Position numbers and translations under genes: made by a program. Below the pieces are notes generated by a model. That model was not told where the DNA came from and did no database searches. It saw nothing but the letters and a program-made list of their open reading frames with translations. 54,250 nucleotides of DNA from an uncultured Prevotellaceae bacterium (GTDB lineage Bacteria > Bacteroidota > Bacteroidia > Bacteroidales > Muribaculaceae): NCBI GenBank assembly GCA_900318065.1, contig ONIY01000035.1, forward strand, positions 1 through 54,250, given 5' to 3'. Shown piece by piece: positions 35,159-43,900 of the stretch; position 1 is the first letter of the stretch; the number at the start of each line of letters is the position of its first letter.

Positions 35159-36316
35159 ATGGTACTATTAGATTCACTAGCTCAAAACTTGGAGCAGTTC
35201 TGGCACTTCACGGGTTTTTACAACGTTTCGTTGGCGCCCGAGAGCCTGATAATGCTCTGTGTGGGTTTGCTTTTCATTTACCTTGCCATCAAGCATGACT
35301 TCGAGCCCATGTTGCTCGTGCCCATTGGCTTTGGTATCTTGATAGGCAACATACCCTTCCAGCCAGGAAACGAGATTGGCATCTACGAGGAAGGGTCGGT
35401 GCTCAACATCCTCTATCAGGGTGTGCGTCAAGGTTGGTATCCACCGCTCATCTTCCTGGGCATTGGTGCGATGACCGACTTCTCGGCCCTGCTTGCCAAC
35501 CCCAAGCTCATGCTTGTGGGCGCCGCAGCGCAGTTTGGTATCTTTGGTGCCTACATGGTGGCCCTTGCCATGGGCTTCATGCCCGACCAGGCCGGTGCTA
35601 TCGCCATCATTGGTGGTGCCGACGGTCCTACCGCTATCTTCCTGTCGTCGAAGCTTGCTCCCAACTTGATGGGTGCCATCGCCGTGAGTGCCTATAGCTA
35701 CATGGCGCTTGTTCCAGTGATTCAGCCGCCCATCATGCGCCTGCTCACCACCAAGAAGGAGCGCACCATGAAGATGAAGCCTGCCCGCAAAGTGTCGCAG
35801 ACCGAGAAGATTATCTTCCCCATCGTGGGTCTGATTCTCACTTGCTTCTTCGTGCCCAGTGGCCTGCCACTGCTCGGCATGCTGTTCTTTGGCAACCTGT
35901 TGCGTGAGAGTGGCGTTACTACCCGTCTTGCCAAGACCGCAAGCAACGCCATGACCGACATGGTAACCATCATCCTGGGTATGACAGTGGGAGCCTCGAC
36001 TCAAGCCTCGGAGTTCCTTACTGCCGACACCGTTAAGATCTTTGCCCTGGGTTTCATGGCGTTCGTCATCGCCACCACCTCGGGTGTTCTCTTTGTGAAG
36101 ATTTTCAACCTCATCCTGCCCAAGCACAAGAAGTTGAACCCATTGATTGGTAATGCCGGTGTGAGCGCTGTGCCTATGGCTGCCCGCATCAGCAATGACC
36201 AGGGTCTCAAGGCCGACCCAACCAACTACCTGCTCATGCACGCCATGGGACCAAACGTGGCTGGTGTAATTGGTTCGGCAGTAGCCGCTGGTGTACTCCT
36301 CGGCTTCCTGGGATAA
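35159..36316 (+). CDS. mmdB: methylmalonyl-CoA decarboxylase beta subunit (Na+ pump)
   Basis: A 385-aa polytopic membrane protein of the OadB/MmdB family that decarboxylates carboxybiotin and uses the energy to export Na+. Family motifs are present, including IGGADGPTAIFLSSKLAP (about residues 153-170) with the key aspartate, and an acidic/asparagine-rich C-terminal region (GNAGVSAVPMAARISN). It closes the mce-mmdA-oadG-mmdC-mmdB operon and is followed by a terminator. Confidence 0.96.
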   Translation: MVLLDSLAQNLEQFWHFTGFYNVSLAPESLIMLCVGLLFIYLAIKHDFEPMLLVPIGFGILIGNIPFQPGNEIGIYEEGSVLNILYQGVRQGWYPPLIFLGIGAMTDFSALLANPKLMLVGAAAQFGIFGAYMVALAMGFMPDQAGAIAIIGGADGPTAIFLSSKLAPNLMGAIAVSAYSYMALVPVIQPPIMRLLTTKKERTMKMKPARKVSQTEKIIFPIVGLILTCFFVPSGLPLLGMLFFGNLLRESGVTTRLAKTASNAMTDMVTIILGMTVGASTQASEFLTADTVKIFALGFMAFVIATTSGVLFVKIFNLILPKHKKLNPLIGNAGVSAVPMAARISNDQGLKADPTNYLLMHAMGPNVAGVIGSAVAAGVLLGFLG

Positions 36317-36339
36317 TAAAACAATCTTCCATATTATAT

Positions 36340-36373
36340 AATAAGGTGTGCCCTCAGCTTGGTGCACCTTATT
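36340..36373 (+). terminator. terminator of the mmd operon
   Basis: A 9-bp stem, AATAAGGTG at 36340-36348 with CACCTTATT at 36365-36373, with a 16-nt loop. A T-rich sequence follows. The gap to the convergent gene at 36380 is only 6 bp, so it may serve both directions. Confidence 0.7.
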
Positions 36374-36379
36374 TATTGA

Positions 36380-36955
36380 CTATTCTTTTTTCAACAAGCG
36401 CAACGCACTGATCCCCAATTTACTTCCAGCCACATAAACTTTCTCGAGACGGTCACCACGCAACACATCGGTGGCCACAAAAGGCTGTCCCACACACACT
36501 ACCTTGCAGCATAGTGTGTCGCCCTCGGCAAGTTTGGAATTAATGCTCAAAAGCACCTTAAAGCGACCATAACCCAAGCACAAGAGCCTACACATGCGAG
36601 CTGGAGCCCACTCAAGCTCCACGATATCACCAGCGTTGAGTTGGTCACACCTAATCAATTTCTCGTTAACAAACTGCGACTGAGCATCAGAGCCTTCATC
36701 GTGAGCAATAAAATCGCGCCAACCTCGATAACCCACATAGCGACTCAAAATGTCTAAAGTGCCGATTGATGGCTCATGATCACTATCCACCATGCCCAAC
36801 AGACGCCGCAAGGTAGAGACACTGAGCTTCTCGCCAGTGCTTTTTTTAATCTCAGCCACAAGACAGTTGAGATTGGTTATCGTACTTAATGGATGCTCCG
36901 ACTTTTGCGCCACAAGAGCTAACAGGCTTTCTATTTTTCGTTTTTCGTCTGTCAT
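36380..36955 (-). CDS. candidate DNA-binding regulator of unknown family
   Basis: A 191-aa soluble protein. The N-terminal half (residues 1-85) is helical and has an HTH-like stretch, SVSTLRRLLGMVDSDHEPS followed by DILSRYVGY and a WRDFI motif; the C-terminal half is beta-rich (VELEWAPARMCRL, VLLSI, DTLCCKVVCVGQP). I have no firm family name. The start at 36955 (MTDEKRK) is chosen because a TATATTTG promoter box lies just upstream, inside the longer frame that begins at 37060. A perfect inverted repeat covers that box, which suggests autoregulation. Confidence 0.65.
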   Translation of the reverse strand: MTDEKRKIESLLALVAQKSEHPLSTITNLNCLVAEIKKSTGEKLSVSTLRRLLGMVDSDHEPSIGTLDILSRYVGYRGWRDFIAHDEGSDAQSQFVNEKLIRCDQLNAGDIVELEWAPARMCRLLCLGYGRFKVLLSINSKLAEGDTLCCKVVCVGQPFVATDVLRGDRLEKVYVAGSKLGISALRLLKKE

Positions 36956-36971
36956 AATGAAATTCTTTATG

Positions 36972-36997
36972 CAAATATAGTGACAAATACTATATTT
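36972..36997 (-). promoter_or_regulatory. promoter box overlapped by a perfect inverted repeat (candidate operator)
   Basis: The minus strand reads TATATTTG at 36979-36972, a TAnnTTTG match 17 bp before the regulator gene. It sits inside an inverted repeat with perfect 9-bp arms, AAATATAGT (36973-36981) and ACTATATTT (36989-36997), separated by 7 bp. A dimeric regulator bound here would block RNA polymerase. Confidence 0.7.
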
Positions 36998-37016
36998 CAA
37001 GCACGTCGTCACAAAC

Positions 37017-37043
37017 TTTAACCATCGTGAACACGAATGAACA
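37017..37043 (+). promoter_or_regulatory. 27-bp shared element, copy 1 (two TGAACA sites 10 bp apart)
   Basis: Contains TGAACA at 37028-37033 and again at 37038-37043, one helical turn apart, within a 27-bp block that matches 39932-39958 at 23 of 27 positions in the same orientation. It lies between the divergent regulator gene and the secreted-protein gene, 38 bp from the regulator's -7 box. Confidence 0.6.
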
Positions 37044-37075
37044 TTTGCTATTCTCAACAATTATATTTAGCTTTG
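37044..37075 (+). promoter_or_regulatory. promoter of the 218-aa exported-protein gene
   Basis: TTTG at 37044-37047, a 20-bp spacer and TAGCTTTG at 37068-37075, full consensus. The signal-peptide ATG at 37081 is only 5 bp past the box, so the mRNA would be leaderless or nearly so. Confidence 0.65.
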
Positions 37076-37080
37076 CAGCC

Positions 37081-37737
37081 ATGAAAAAGAAAGTTTGCTT
37101 CACACTTCTTCTAATTTGCTTTGCATTAGCAGGGAGTGCAAAAAAAGATAGACCCTCTGGTCTTAAGAACATCGTGTTGCGTGACGGTGACATGGAATAC
37201 TTCATGCAAGGATTGGTAATTGACGTTCCTGTACCCAAAAACCATAATAACGATTACCTATCGATAGCTATAGACAACGACTATTATGACGAAATCAACA
37301 AAAAAAATCTTCCTCAGACAGAATCAAAAATCATCTACTACCCCACCCTTTATGTCCGCAACAAACTGCTAAATAACGAAACCCCAATCGACTTGGATGA
37401 AATCATTTATAATGGAAAACACCTTAAAGTTAACCGACCAGTTTTTGATGACTGTTACATCTGGGATGTCGCGATCTATGAAGAATTCATCTTCTTTATT
37501 GCCAAAACATGCGGACAATGGTTCACTCTTTTTTTTGACACCACAACCTATGAAACCGACTGCATATCTCAGTCATTGATGAGAAAGGGACTTTCAAGCG
37601 ACAGCATGTGGATTATCACCTATAACAACGAGGACATGAGTAATACAGATGAACTCTCTAGAGAATCGGTGGGCGAGCTATATGATCTAATTAAAAATGC
37701 GAGAGAAAGAGAAAATGTCAATTCTCAACCTCAATAG
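37081..37737 (+). CDS. exported protein of unknown function
   Basis: A 218-aa protein with a signal peptide (MKKKVCFTLLLICFALAGSA). A frame open from 37027 would add 18 residues and bury the signal peptide, so 37081 is preferred. The mature part is rich in aspartate, asparagine and tyrosine and shows no motif I recognise. Its last 20 bp overlap the 3' end of the convergent Ser/Thr kinase gene. It is more AT-rich than the core genes. Confidence 0.65.
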   Translation: MKKKVCFTLLLICFALAGSAKKDRPSGLKNIVLRDGDMEYFMQGLVIDVPVPKNHNNDYLSIAIDNDYYDEINKKNLPQTESKIIYYPTLYVRNKLLNNETPIDLDEIIYNGKHLKVNRPVFDDCYIWDVAIYEEFIFFIAKTCGQWFTLFFDTTTYETDCISQSLMRKGLSSDSMWIITYNNEDMSNTDELSRESVGELYDLIKNARERENVNSQPQ

Positions 37738-39031
37738 CCTTCTTTATTGCTAAGCGAGCGGCAGATAAAGCCCTTGCCTCTAGCCTTTTACACTCTTCAG
37801 CATCTTCAATATGGGCTTCTTCAATTATTTTGTGTACCCTCATTTCAAGTTCTAGACTAAACTGTCGGCTTGCTTTTGCTTTCTCTATATCACTCAGGCT
37901 TTTGTCTTCAATCGTGTTTTTGTATTCGGCATACAGCTTTAATGCCATTGACTTTGTGCTGTCTATCAGCTCCCACTCATTAATGTGATTTTGATTGACA
38001 ATATTTGATGATTGCCTGTCAGTCAATTCATCGGCGACGATAATCTTCTCATTTATTGGGGTATGGACAGGCTCTTCTAAAGTTTTGGGGACTAACTCTT
38101 TGTTTGTTTCAAGGATGTCTTTATTACTTTTCTCATACACACTAACGGAGTCGGCTGGTGACAAAACCGCAGTCTCTTTTTTCTCGCTGGTTCTTGGAAG
38201 CAACAGCAACATCACTATTGCAATCACTGTGAGCGACAATGCCACACCCCACCACCACTGGCCTTTTCGGTCAGTCAACGCCTTGCGCACCTGCGACACT
38301 CTCTGGTAGCGGTCATCAGCACTTGCCGCCATACATCGACGAGCCACCTTTGCCAATGACGGATGCAACTCACTAAGCATCACACCAAGCGAGTAGATAT
38401 CGCTGCGCACGTCGCCATTGCTCGTGCCCGAAAGTAACTCTGGGGCGACATAACCAGGTGTGCCGGCAGGCTGTTTGAATGATGTGAAACGCGAAGAATC
38501 ACTCAGTCCAAAGTCAAGCACCTTCACCTGTTCCCCAACAGCACTAATCATCACATTCAACGGTTTCAGATCACGATGTATCACCTGATGACTGTGAAGA
38601 AACTCAACAGCGTCACATAGCTGAAGGGCAATACTTTTCGCTTTGTTTTTGCTCAGTTCGTGATTTTGAAGGTAGTCTTTTAGCGTTTCTCCGTCAATCC
38701 ATTCCATCACGACACATTTGCCGAGTGTCGCGACATGGGTGAAGTCGAGCGTCAAGGCAATATTCTTGTGGCGAAGATTGAAGCCTAAGTCAAACTCCTT
38801 TTCAAGCAATGCAATGGCATTGATGTCATCACAATATTCTTTTTTTAGACATTTGAGGGCAAAGAGCTTTCCATAATGTTGAGCCTTATACACAAGAGTC
38901 ATGCCATGATTTGAGCGGTGAACCTCCTCAATGTGGCACCACTCGCCATCGCCCACACCACTCTCGTCAAGACTCACAAAGAACCCCGACTGAGACTCTT
39001 CATTCTCAAGATTGTCATTTTCGCCACTCAT
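37718..39031 (-). CDS. membrane-anchored eukaryotic-like Ser/Thr protein kinase
   Basis: A 437-aa kinase. Key catalytic residues are present: the VAIK-type lysine in FALK (Lys60), HRDLKPLN (Asp154), DFG (173-175) and APE (196-198). The glycine-rich loop is degenerate (RSNHGMTLVYKA). The C-lobe is short: only 30 residues separate the conserved Asp211 (DIYSLG) from Arg241 (DDRYQ), about half the usual distance, so the helix-G region is missing. A transmembrane helix lies at about 259-279, and a lysine/glutamate-rich, partly coiled C-terminal domain follows outside the membrane. It starts 8 bp after the zeta-toxin-like gene, so the two are co-transcribed. Confidence 0.88.
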   Translation of the reverse strand: MSGENDNLENEESQSGFFVSLDESGVGDGEWCHIEEVHRSNHGMTLVYKAQHYGKLFALKCLKKEYCDDINAIALLEKEFDLGFNLRHKNIALTLDFTHVATLGKCVVMEWIDGETLKDYLQNHELSKNKAKSIALQLCDAVEFLHSHQVIHRDLKPLNVMISAVGEQVKVLDFGLSDSSRFTSFKQPAGTPGYVAPELLSGTSNGDVRSDIYSLGVMLSELHPSLAKVARRCMAASADDRYQRVSQVRKALTDRKGQWWWGVALSLTVIAIVMLLLLPRTSEKKETAVLSPADSVSVYEKSNKDILETNKELVPKTLEEPVHTPINEKIIVADELTDRQSSNIVNQNHINEWELIDSTKSMALKLYAEYKNTIEDKSLSDIEKAKASRQFSLELEMRVHKIIEEAHIEDAEECKRLEARALSAARLAIKKAIEVEN

Positions 39032-39039
39032 AACATTTG

Positions 39040-39657
39040 CTATTTATCACTTGGCAACAAATCTTGAGCCCAAGGACACACTTCGGCAACATAAGTCTTG
39101 ATTACCACTCCTTTATTCATGCGAAATTGTAACGATGCGTCAACGCCATCAACAGAGTTATCGTAGACATACAATCGGTCAACAAGCGAAGAAATAATTT
39201 TGCAATTGGCTATGGACTTGTAATATCGAGATATAATCTTACTTATTGGGACATCATGCCCACCCTGCATAACTCGCTTAGCGATGCGTGATGCATTAAT
39301 TGAAGGGTGATTTGTGGATATATAGAAAATACGGATAAAAAAACCAACCTTTTTAGCTCGAATAATAAAATCAACTTTTTCAGGCGAAGACATTACCGTC
39401 TCAAAAACGAAACTAGTCTTTTCTCTAAGGCAGTTCTCACGTAATTGTTCACTATACTTAGCCGCTTTTAACACCGCTTCTTGCGAATTCCAGTCACCAA
39501 ATTTTTCTTGAGCTATTTCATCGGGGTTAATATACAACGTCCCTTCAGTCCATTCATGATGAAGTAATTTTTTTGTCACAGATGTCTTACCTGAACCATT
39601 AGGCCCAGCTATCACTATCATCTCTGGCTGGTGGTTTTTAATTGACATTGCAGGCAT
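39040..39657 (-). CDS. zeta-toxin-like P-loop kinase
   Basis: A 205-aa protein similar to zeta toxins, which phosphorylate nucleotide-sugar wall precursors or related small molecules. Walker A is AGPNGSGKTS (about residues 17-26). The zeta-type NPDEIA motif (about 44-49) and FVFETVMS (about 83-90) with the substrate-binding glutamate follow, then an arginine-bearing lid (SRIAKRVMQGGHDVP). Its start overlaps the small upstream gene by 20 bp and the Ser/Thr kinase follows after 8 bp. A shorter start at 39648 is possible. Toxicity is inferred from the family only. Confidence 0.82.
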   Translation of the reverse strand: MPAMSIKNHQPEMIVIAGPNGSGKTSVTKKLLHHEWTEGTLYINPDEIAQEKFGDWNSQEAVLKAAKYSEQLRENCLREKTSFVFETVMSSPEKVDFIIRAKKVGFFIRIFYISTNHPSINASRIAKRVMQGGHDVPISKIISRYYKSIANCKIISSLVDRLYVYDNSVDGVDASLQFRMNKGVVIKTYVAEVCPWAQDLLPSDK

Positions 39658-39850
39658 CTTTAATCATCGCTCCCCATTGCAACTGTTTATGCTCAATATC
39701 ACGACGCATTTGAGCTAAATAAGCCTCAGTGGCAAGTTTGTCCTTCTCACGAGCTTCTTCTGCTACTTCCCTCATCAGTTGAGCGAGCATCTCGTCGCTA
39801 GGTTCTTCACCAGAACTGAACCTATAAGAATTCATTTCTCTTTCTGACAT
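39638..39850 (-). CDS. small acidic, helical antitoxin-like protein
   Basis: A 70-aa charged protein (MSEREMNSYRFSSGEE, then a long helix with EMLAQLMREVAEEAREK) overlapping the start of the zeta-toxin-like gene by 20 bp. Size, charge, helix content and position fit an antitoxin, but there is no recognised antitoxin domain. The start at 39850 is chosen because a TAACTTTG box at 39885-39878 overlaps the alternative ATG at 39880. Confidence 0.6.
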   Translation of the reverse strand: MSEREMNSYRFSSGEEPSDEMLAQLMREVAEEAREKDKLATEAYLAQMRRDIEHKQLQWGAMIKDACNVN

Positions 39851-39877
39851 AGCTACACGGCTTTTTAAATTTCTTTG

Positions 39878-39885
39878 CAAAGTTA
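39878..39885 (-). promoter_or_regulatory. -7 box of the antitoxin-zeta-kinase operon
   Basis: The minus strand reads TAACTTTG, an exact TAnnTTTG match, 28 bp before the chosen start. No strong -33 element is seen, which would fit activation by a factor bound at the 27-bp element 47 bp upstream. Confidence 0.55.
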
Positions 39886-39931
39886 CATAAAATGTTTATG
39901 AAATTGCTATCAACCAGCTAAAAAAATCTTT

Positions 39932-39958
39932 TTTAACTATCGTGAACACACTTGAACA
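39932..39958 (+). promoter_or_regulatory. 27-bp shared element, copy 2 (two TGAACA sites 10 bp apart)
   Basis: TGAACA at 39943-39948 and 39953-39958, spaced one helical turn, in a 27-bp block that matches 37017-37043 at 23 of 27 positions. It lies upstream of the antitoxin-zeta-kinase promoter. Confidence 0.6.
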
Positions 39959-39968
39959 GGCAACGACA

Positions 39969-40069
39969 TTGCACATTTTGCGCTGCCAAACTAATTTTGC
40001 ACTCATAGCAAAAAATGTGCGAAAACAGCTCATAAATGTTGCATCTTTCAAGTTTTTGGCTTATTTTTG
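39969..40069 (+). promoter_or_regulatory. two tandem plus-strand promoters
   Basis: TTGC at 39969-39972, 19 bp, TAATTTTG at 39992-39999; and TTGC at 40039-40042, 19 bp, TATTTTTG at 40062-40069. Both -7 boxes are full matches and both -33 elements read TTGC. Arms of an inverted repeat (GCACATTTTGC near 39971 and GCAAAAAATGTGC near 40008) surround the first box. Confidence 0.55.
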
Positions 40070-40078
40070 CATCGCATC

Positions 40079-40285
40079 ATGGATGGCAAGAGAGCCTGTA
40101 AACCATTGATGCTACATTTTTGCGGAAGCGTAATGCGGCCAGTACCTGTGAATCTGGACAATTCACCTATCGTAACAGAGGCCAGCAGCAACGCAACCAC
40201 TTCATGCTATCAACAAGAGGAAGCCCTCGGGATTCACTTGCTCCGATACATCAAGAGGTGTGAGCTGTTTTCTTTCTGTTACTAG
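40079..40285 (+). CDS. possible small protein, 68 aa, unknown
   Basis: An ATG 9 bp after a full TATTTTTG box opens a 68-codon frame rich in cysteine, with a helical-looking end (EEALGIHLLRYIKR). GC content is near that of the core genes, unlike the AT-rich genes that follow. It has no recognised domain and could instead be part of a non-coding leader for the P-loop/LRR genes. From 40286 to 40408 I see no gene, only AT-rich sequence with a GCGCGC core near 40322. Confidence 0.35.
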   Translation: MDGKRACKPLMLHFCGSVMRPVPVNLDNSPIVTEASSNATTSCYQQEEALGIHLLRYIKRCELFSFCY

Positions 40286-40408
40286 GCCAGTCCAGAGCCA
40301 CACAGGTACAAAAGAAAATAAAGCGCGCACCTTTTTTGTGTGTATTCATAAGCAAAAACAAAATACCAAGAAACAGAACAAATATTCAATTTATAATTTT
40401 TTAACGAT

Positions 40409-40912
40409 ATGGAAACAAGATTGAAAAAAGTAATCATCGCTGTAGTTGGTTCAGCTGAGACAGGAAAAAGTTCAGCAATCAATCAACTTGCAAACACATT
40501 CCCTTTCATAGATAAAAAAATAATTTTTCCTGACATCAAAGAGGAAAACAATGATGTCGTTTGTTTTGGAAAATACCAAAACAACGAAGGAAAAGAGTTA
40601 ACTCTTGGCATCTGTTCTTTTGGAGACCACAAATCATATCTTAAAGATTATTTCTTACCTCTTATCGAGAAGTATTCATGTAATGTAATTGTGGGGGCTT
40701 GCCACAATTATCGAGAAACTGATGGAAACACATTTAATTATATCCTCAACTTAGCTCGTAAGCATGATTACAGACTAATAACCACTTCCATCCTTAGAGA
40801 CGATGCCAATGACACAATGAATGATGAACAGAAAAATAACAACAAAATAATTCACTTCCTTAATGAAATCTTTGCTGAAAACATGTCTAACTTTATAAAA
40901 TCAATAGTATGA
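40409..40912 (+). CDS. small P-loop NTPase-like protein
   Basis: A 167-aa AT-rich gene for a soluble protein with a Walker A motif, GSAETGKSS (residues 14-22), after a hydrophobic strand (KVIIAVVG). A second strand, NVIVGACHN (about residues 91-99), could carry Walker B-like or recognition residues. No GTPase NKxD motif is seen, so it may be an ATPase or a nucleotide kinase relative. The last bases overlap the LRR gene in an ATGA junction, implying translational coupling and a shared role. Confidence 0.6.
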   Translation: METRLKKVIIAVVGSAETGKSSAINQLANTFPFIDKKIIFPDIKEENNDVVCFGKYQNNEGKELTLGICSFGDHKSYLKDYFLPLIEKYSCNVIVGACHNYRETDGNTFNYILNLARKHDYRLITTSILRDDANDTMNDEQKNNNKIIHFLNEIFAENMSNFIKSIV

Positions 40913-43900
40913 AACGATCGATAACACTCACTCTACTGATGCTGACTATAGCAGCAACTACATGGGCTTACGACTTCAAGGTGAATGGACTCTGTTTCAA
41001 TAAGAACAGCGATGGGAATTCTGTAGCCGTGACGTATGAAAAAACTGATAATCCAAGATACTATAATCTCAGCGGCACATTGACTATTCCTTCAAACGTC
41101 ACCTACAGTGGAAAAACTTACTTGGTAACAACAATAGGAGAGAACGCATTCTCAGGCTGCACAAACATAACTTCAGTTACTATTCCTAACTCAGTAACAA
41201 CAATAGGCAAATACGCTTTCTCTAGTTGCAATGGCTTGACCTATGTAGACATACCGAACTCGATTGCTTTAATTGGAAAGTTTGCTTTTTCTAATTGTTC
41301 AAACTTAAATACTGTCTTTTGGAAAGCTAAATCTTGTGAAAACAATAACCTTTCATCTCCTTTTAATGGTTCAAATAGCATTAAAACATTTTATTTTGAA
41401 AATTCAGTTGAAAAAATACCAGCATACATTTGTCAGGGTTTGCCTGAGTTGTCATCAATAAATATATCAAACTCTGTTAAATTTATTGGCATGCGTGCTT
41501 TTAGTGGCTGTTCAAGCATAACTGGCACACTGAACATTCCTAGCTCTGTGATTGAGATTGGTTCTTATGCATTTTATGAATGTTCAGGTCTTTCTGGCAC
41601 ATTAACAATCCCTAACTCAGTAATTGAAATTGGTTCTTGTGCATTCTTTGATTGTTCAGGCCTATCAGGCACATTAGCAATCCCTATTTCAGTAAATGAA
41701 ATTGGATTTCAGGCCTTTACTGGATGCTCAGGAGTAAGTTCAATATATGTGAATCCCAATAATTCCAAATATGATTCACGAGACGATTGTAACGCCTTAA
41801 TTGAAAGTGCATCCAACACTCTTATTCTTGGATGCAAGAACACAGTTATTCCCAATTCCATTACTAAAATCAGCGATTATGCTTTTAGACAATGCATTGG
41901 CTTGAAATCTATTACCATTCCTAATTCTGTTTTATCAATAGGTTCATGGGCTTTTGCCAATTGCCGCAATTTGTCATCGATAACTGTTGGGAACTCTTTA
42001 GAATCAATTGGCGAGAATGCTTTTACCAATTGTTATAATCTCAAAAACGTTATGTGGAATGCAAAATCATGTTCCGATTTTGATGGTTCTTCAAGGCCTT
42101 TCAATGGAATAAACAGTATAAACAGTATTACTTTTGGTAATTCTGTTGAAAAAATACCAGATTATCTTTGCTATGGGTTAATAGGATTAAAATCTATTAC
42201 TATCGGTACTTCAGTAGCGTATATTGGATATGACTCATTTCATTATTGCCCAGGAATAGGTTCAATAAATATTGACAGCAGTAATGTAAATTATGATTCT
42301 CGAGATAACTGCAATGCAATAATTGAAACAGCATCTAATACTCTTATCATTGGCTGTAAAAACACAGTTGTCCCAAACACAGTTAAAAAGATTTACAGTT
42401 GTGCCTTTGAAGGTTGTACAGGTTTAACTTGTATAACAATTCCAGAGTCAGTTACCAAGGTTGGCACAATGGCCTTCTATAACTGTTCTAACTTGAATAA
42501 TGTTTATTGGAACGCAAAATCCTGTGATGATTTAGAAAACACATATGCTTTTTATGATTTGAATAACATAACCTCATTTACATTTGGTAATTCTGTAGAG
42601 AGAATTCCTGCAAATCTTTGTCGTGGATTGACTGGATTGACAACTATTTCACTCCCATCTTCAATTAAAACGATAGGAGACTATGCTTTTTTTAATTGTT
42701 CAGGCGCAAAAGGTTCATTAACTATCCCAAATTCAACAACTGTAATTGGTTCAGGAGCTTTTAGTGGTTGTTCTGGGTTAACAGGATCGTTAACTATCCC
42801 AAATTCAACAACTGTAATTGGTTCAGGAGCTTTTAGTGGTTGTTCTGGGTTAACAGGATCGTTAATTATCCCAAATTCAACAACTGTAATTGGTTCAGGA
42901 GCTTTTAGTGGTTGTTCTGGGTTAACAGGATCGTTAACAATTCCAACCTCAATAATAGAAATTAATGGTTATGTTTTCAATAATTGCAGTGGCTTAACAT
43001 CCATATCTATTCCCAGTTCGGTAACATCTATTGGAAATTATGCTTTCTCAGGTTGTACAGGACTAAAAGGGGCGTTAGATATTCCAAACTCAATCAAAGA
43101 AATTGGAGATTATGCTTTTGCCAATTGTAGTGGTATACCATCTGTATCAATCTCTAATTCTGTGATTAATATTGGCTCTGGAGTTTTTATGGGCTGCACT
43201 AATCTGAAAAAAGTGAACTGGGATATAAAAACTTGTGAAGACTTTAGCAATACTAGTTATTCAACAAGATTATCTCCATTCCTGGACTTGAGTAGCATAA
43301 CCTCATTTACTTTTGGAAATTCTGTAGAGATAATTCCTGCATATCTTTGTTCTGGATTGAATGGATTGACATCTATTACTCTCCCTACTTCAATTAAAAC
43401 AATTGGAAGCTATGCTTTTAGCGGTTGCTCCAGTTTGACCGAAGTTATCATTCCAAACTCTGTAAATAATATTGGATGGGGGGCCTTCTATGGTTGTGCA
43501 AACATGATTTCGCTTAGTATACCAAACAGTGTTACTCTGATAAATGCATATGCATTTGAACAATGCGGTTGCTTGAATGAAATCTATTGCAACATTAAGA
43601 TTCCTCTTCGTGGCTATTATTTATTCGACGATGCAATAATACCTTCTTGTACTCTATATGTTCCCGTTGGAAGTGGCAACGCTTATCACAATGCTGAAGT
43701 ATGGAAAGATTTCAACATTGTAGAATATGACTTTGATGCTATTAACACAATTATCACCAATGACATCAATATTGAAGTTGATGGACTAAACATTGTAATC
43801 AAAGGCGTTGAAAAGCCAAAAATTGTTGTTTACGACTTAAACGGAAAGATAATATATCAAGGTAGCCAAACAATATTTCCTGTGCCACAGCACGGAATCT

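Noticed and set aside
36972-36997. Invertible promoter as used for Bacteroidales phase variation
   Set aside because: The inverted repeats are only 7 bp apart, too close to enclose a promoter for inversion, and no invertase gene is present.
42721-42936. CRISPR-like array from regular 72-bp repeats
   Set aside because: The repeats are in frame within an LRR gene, directly adjacent without spacers.
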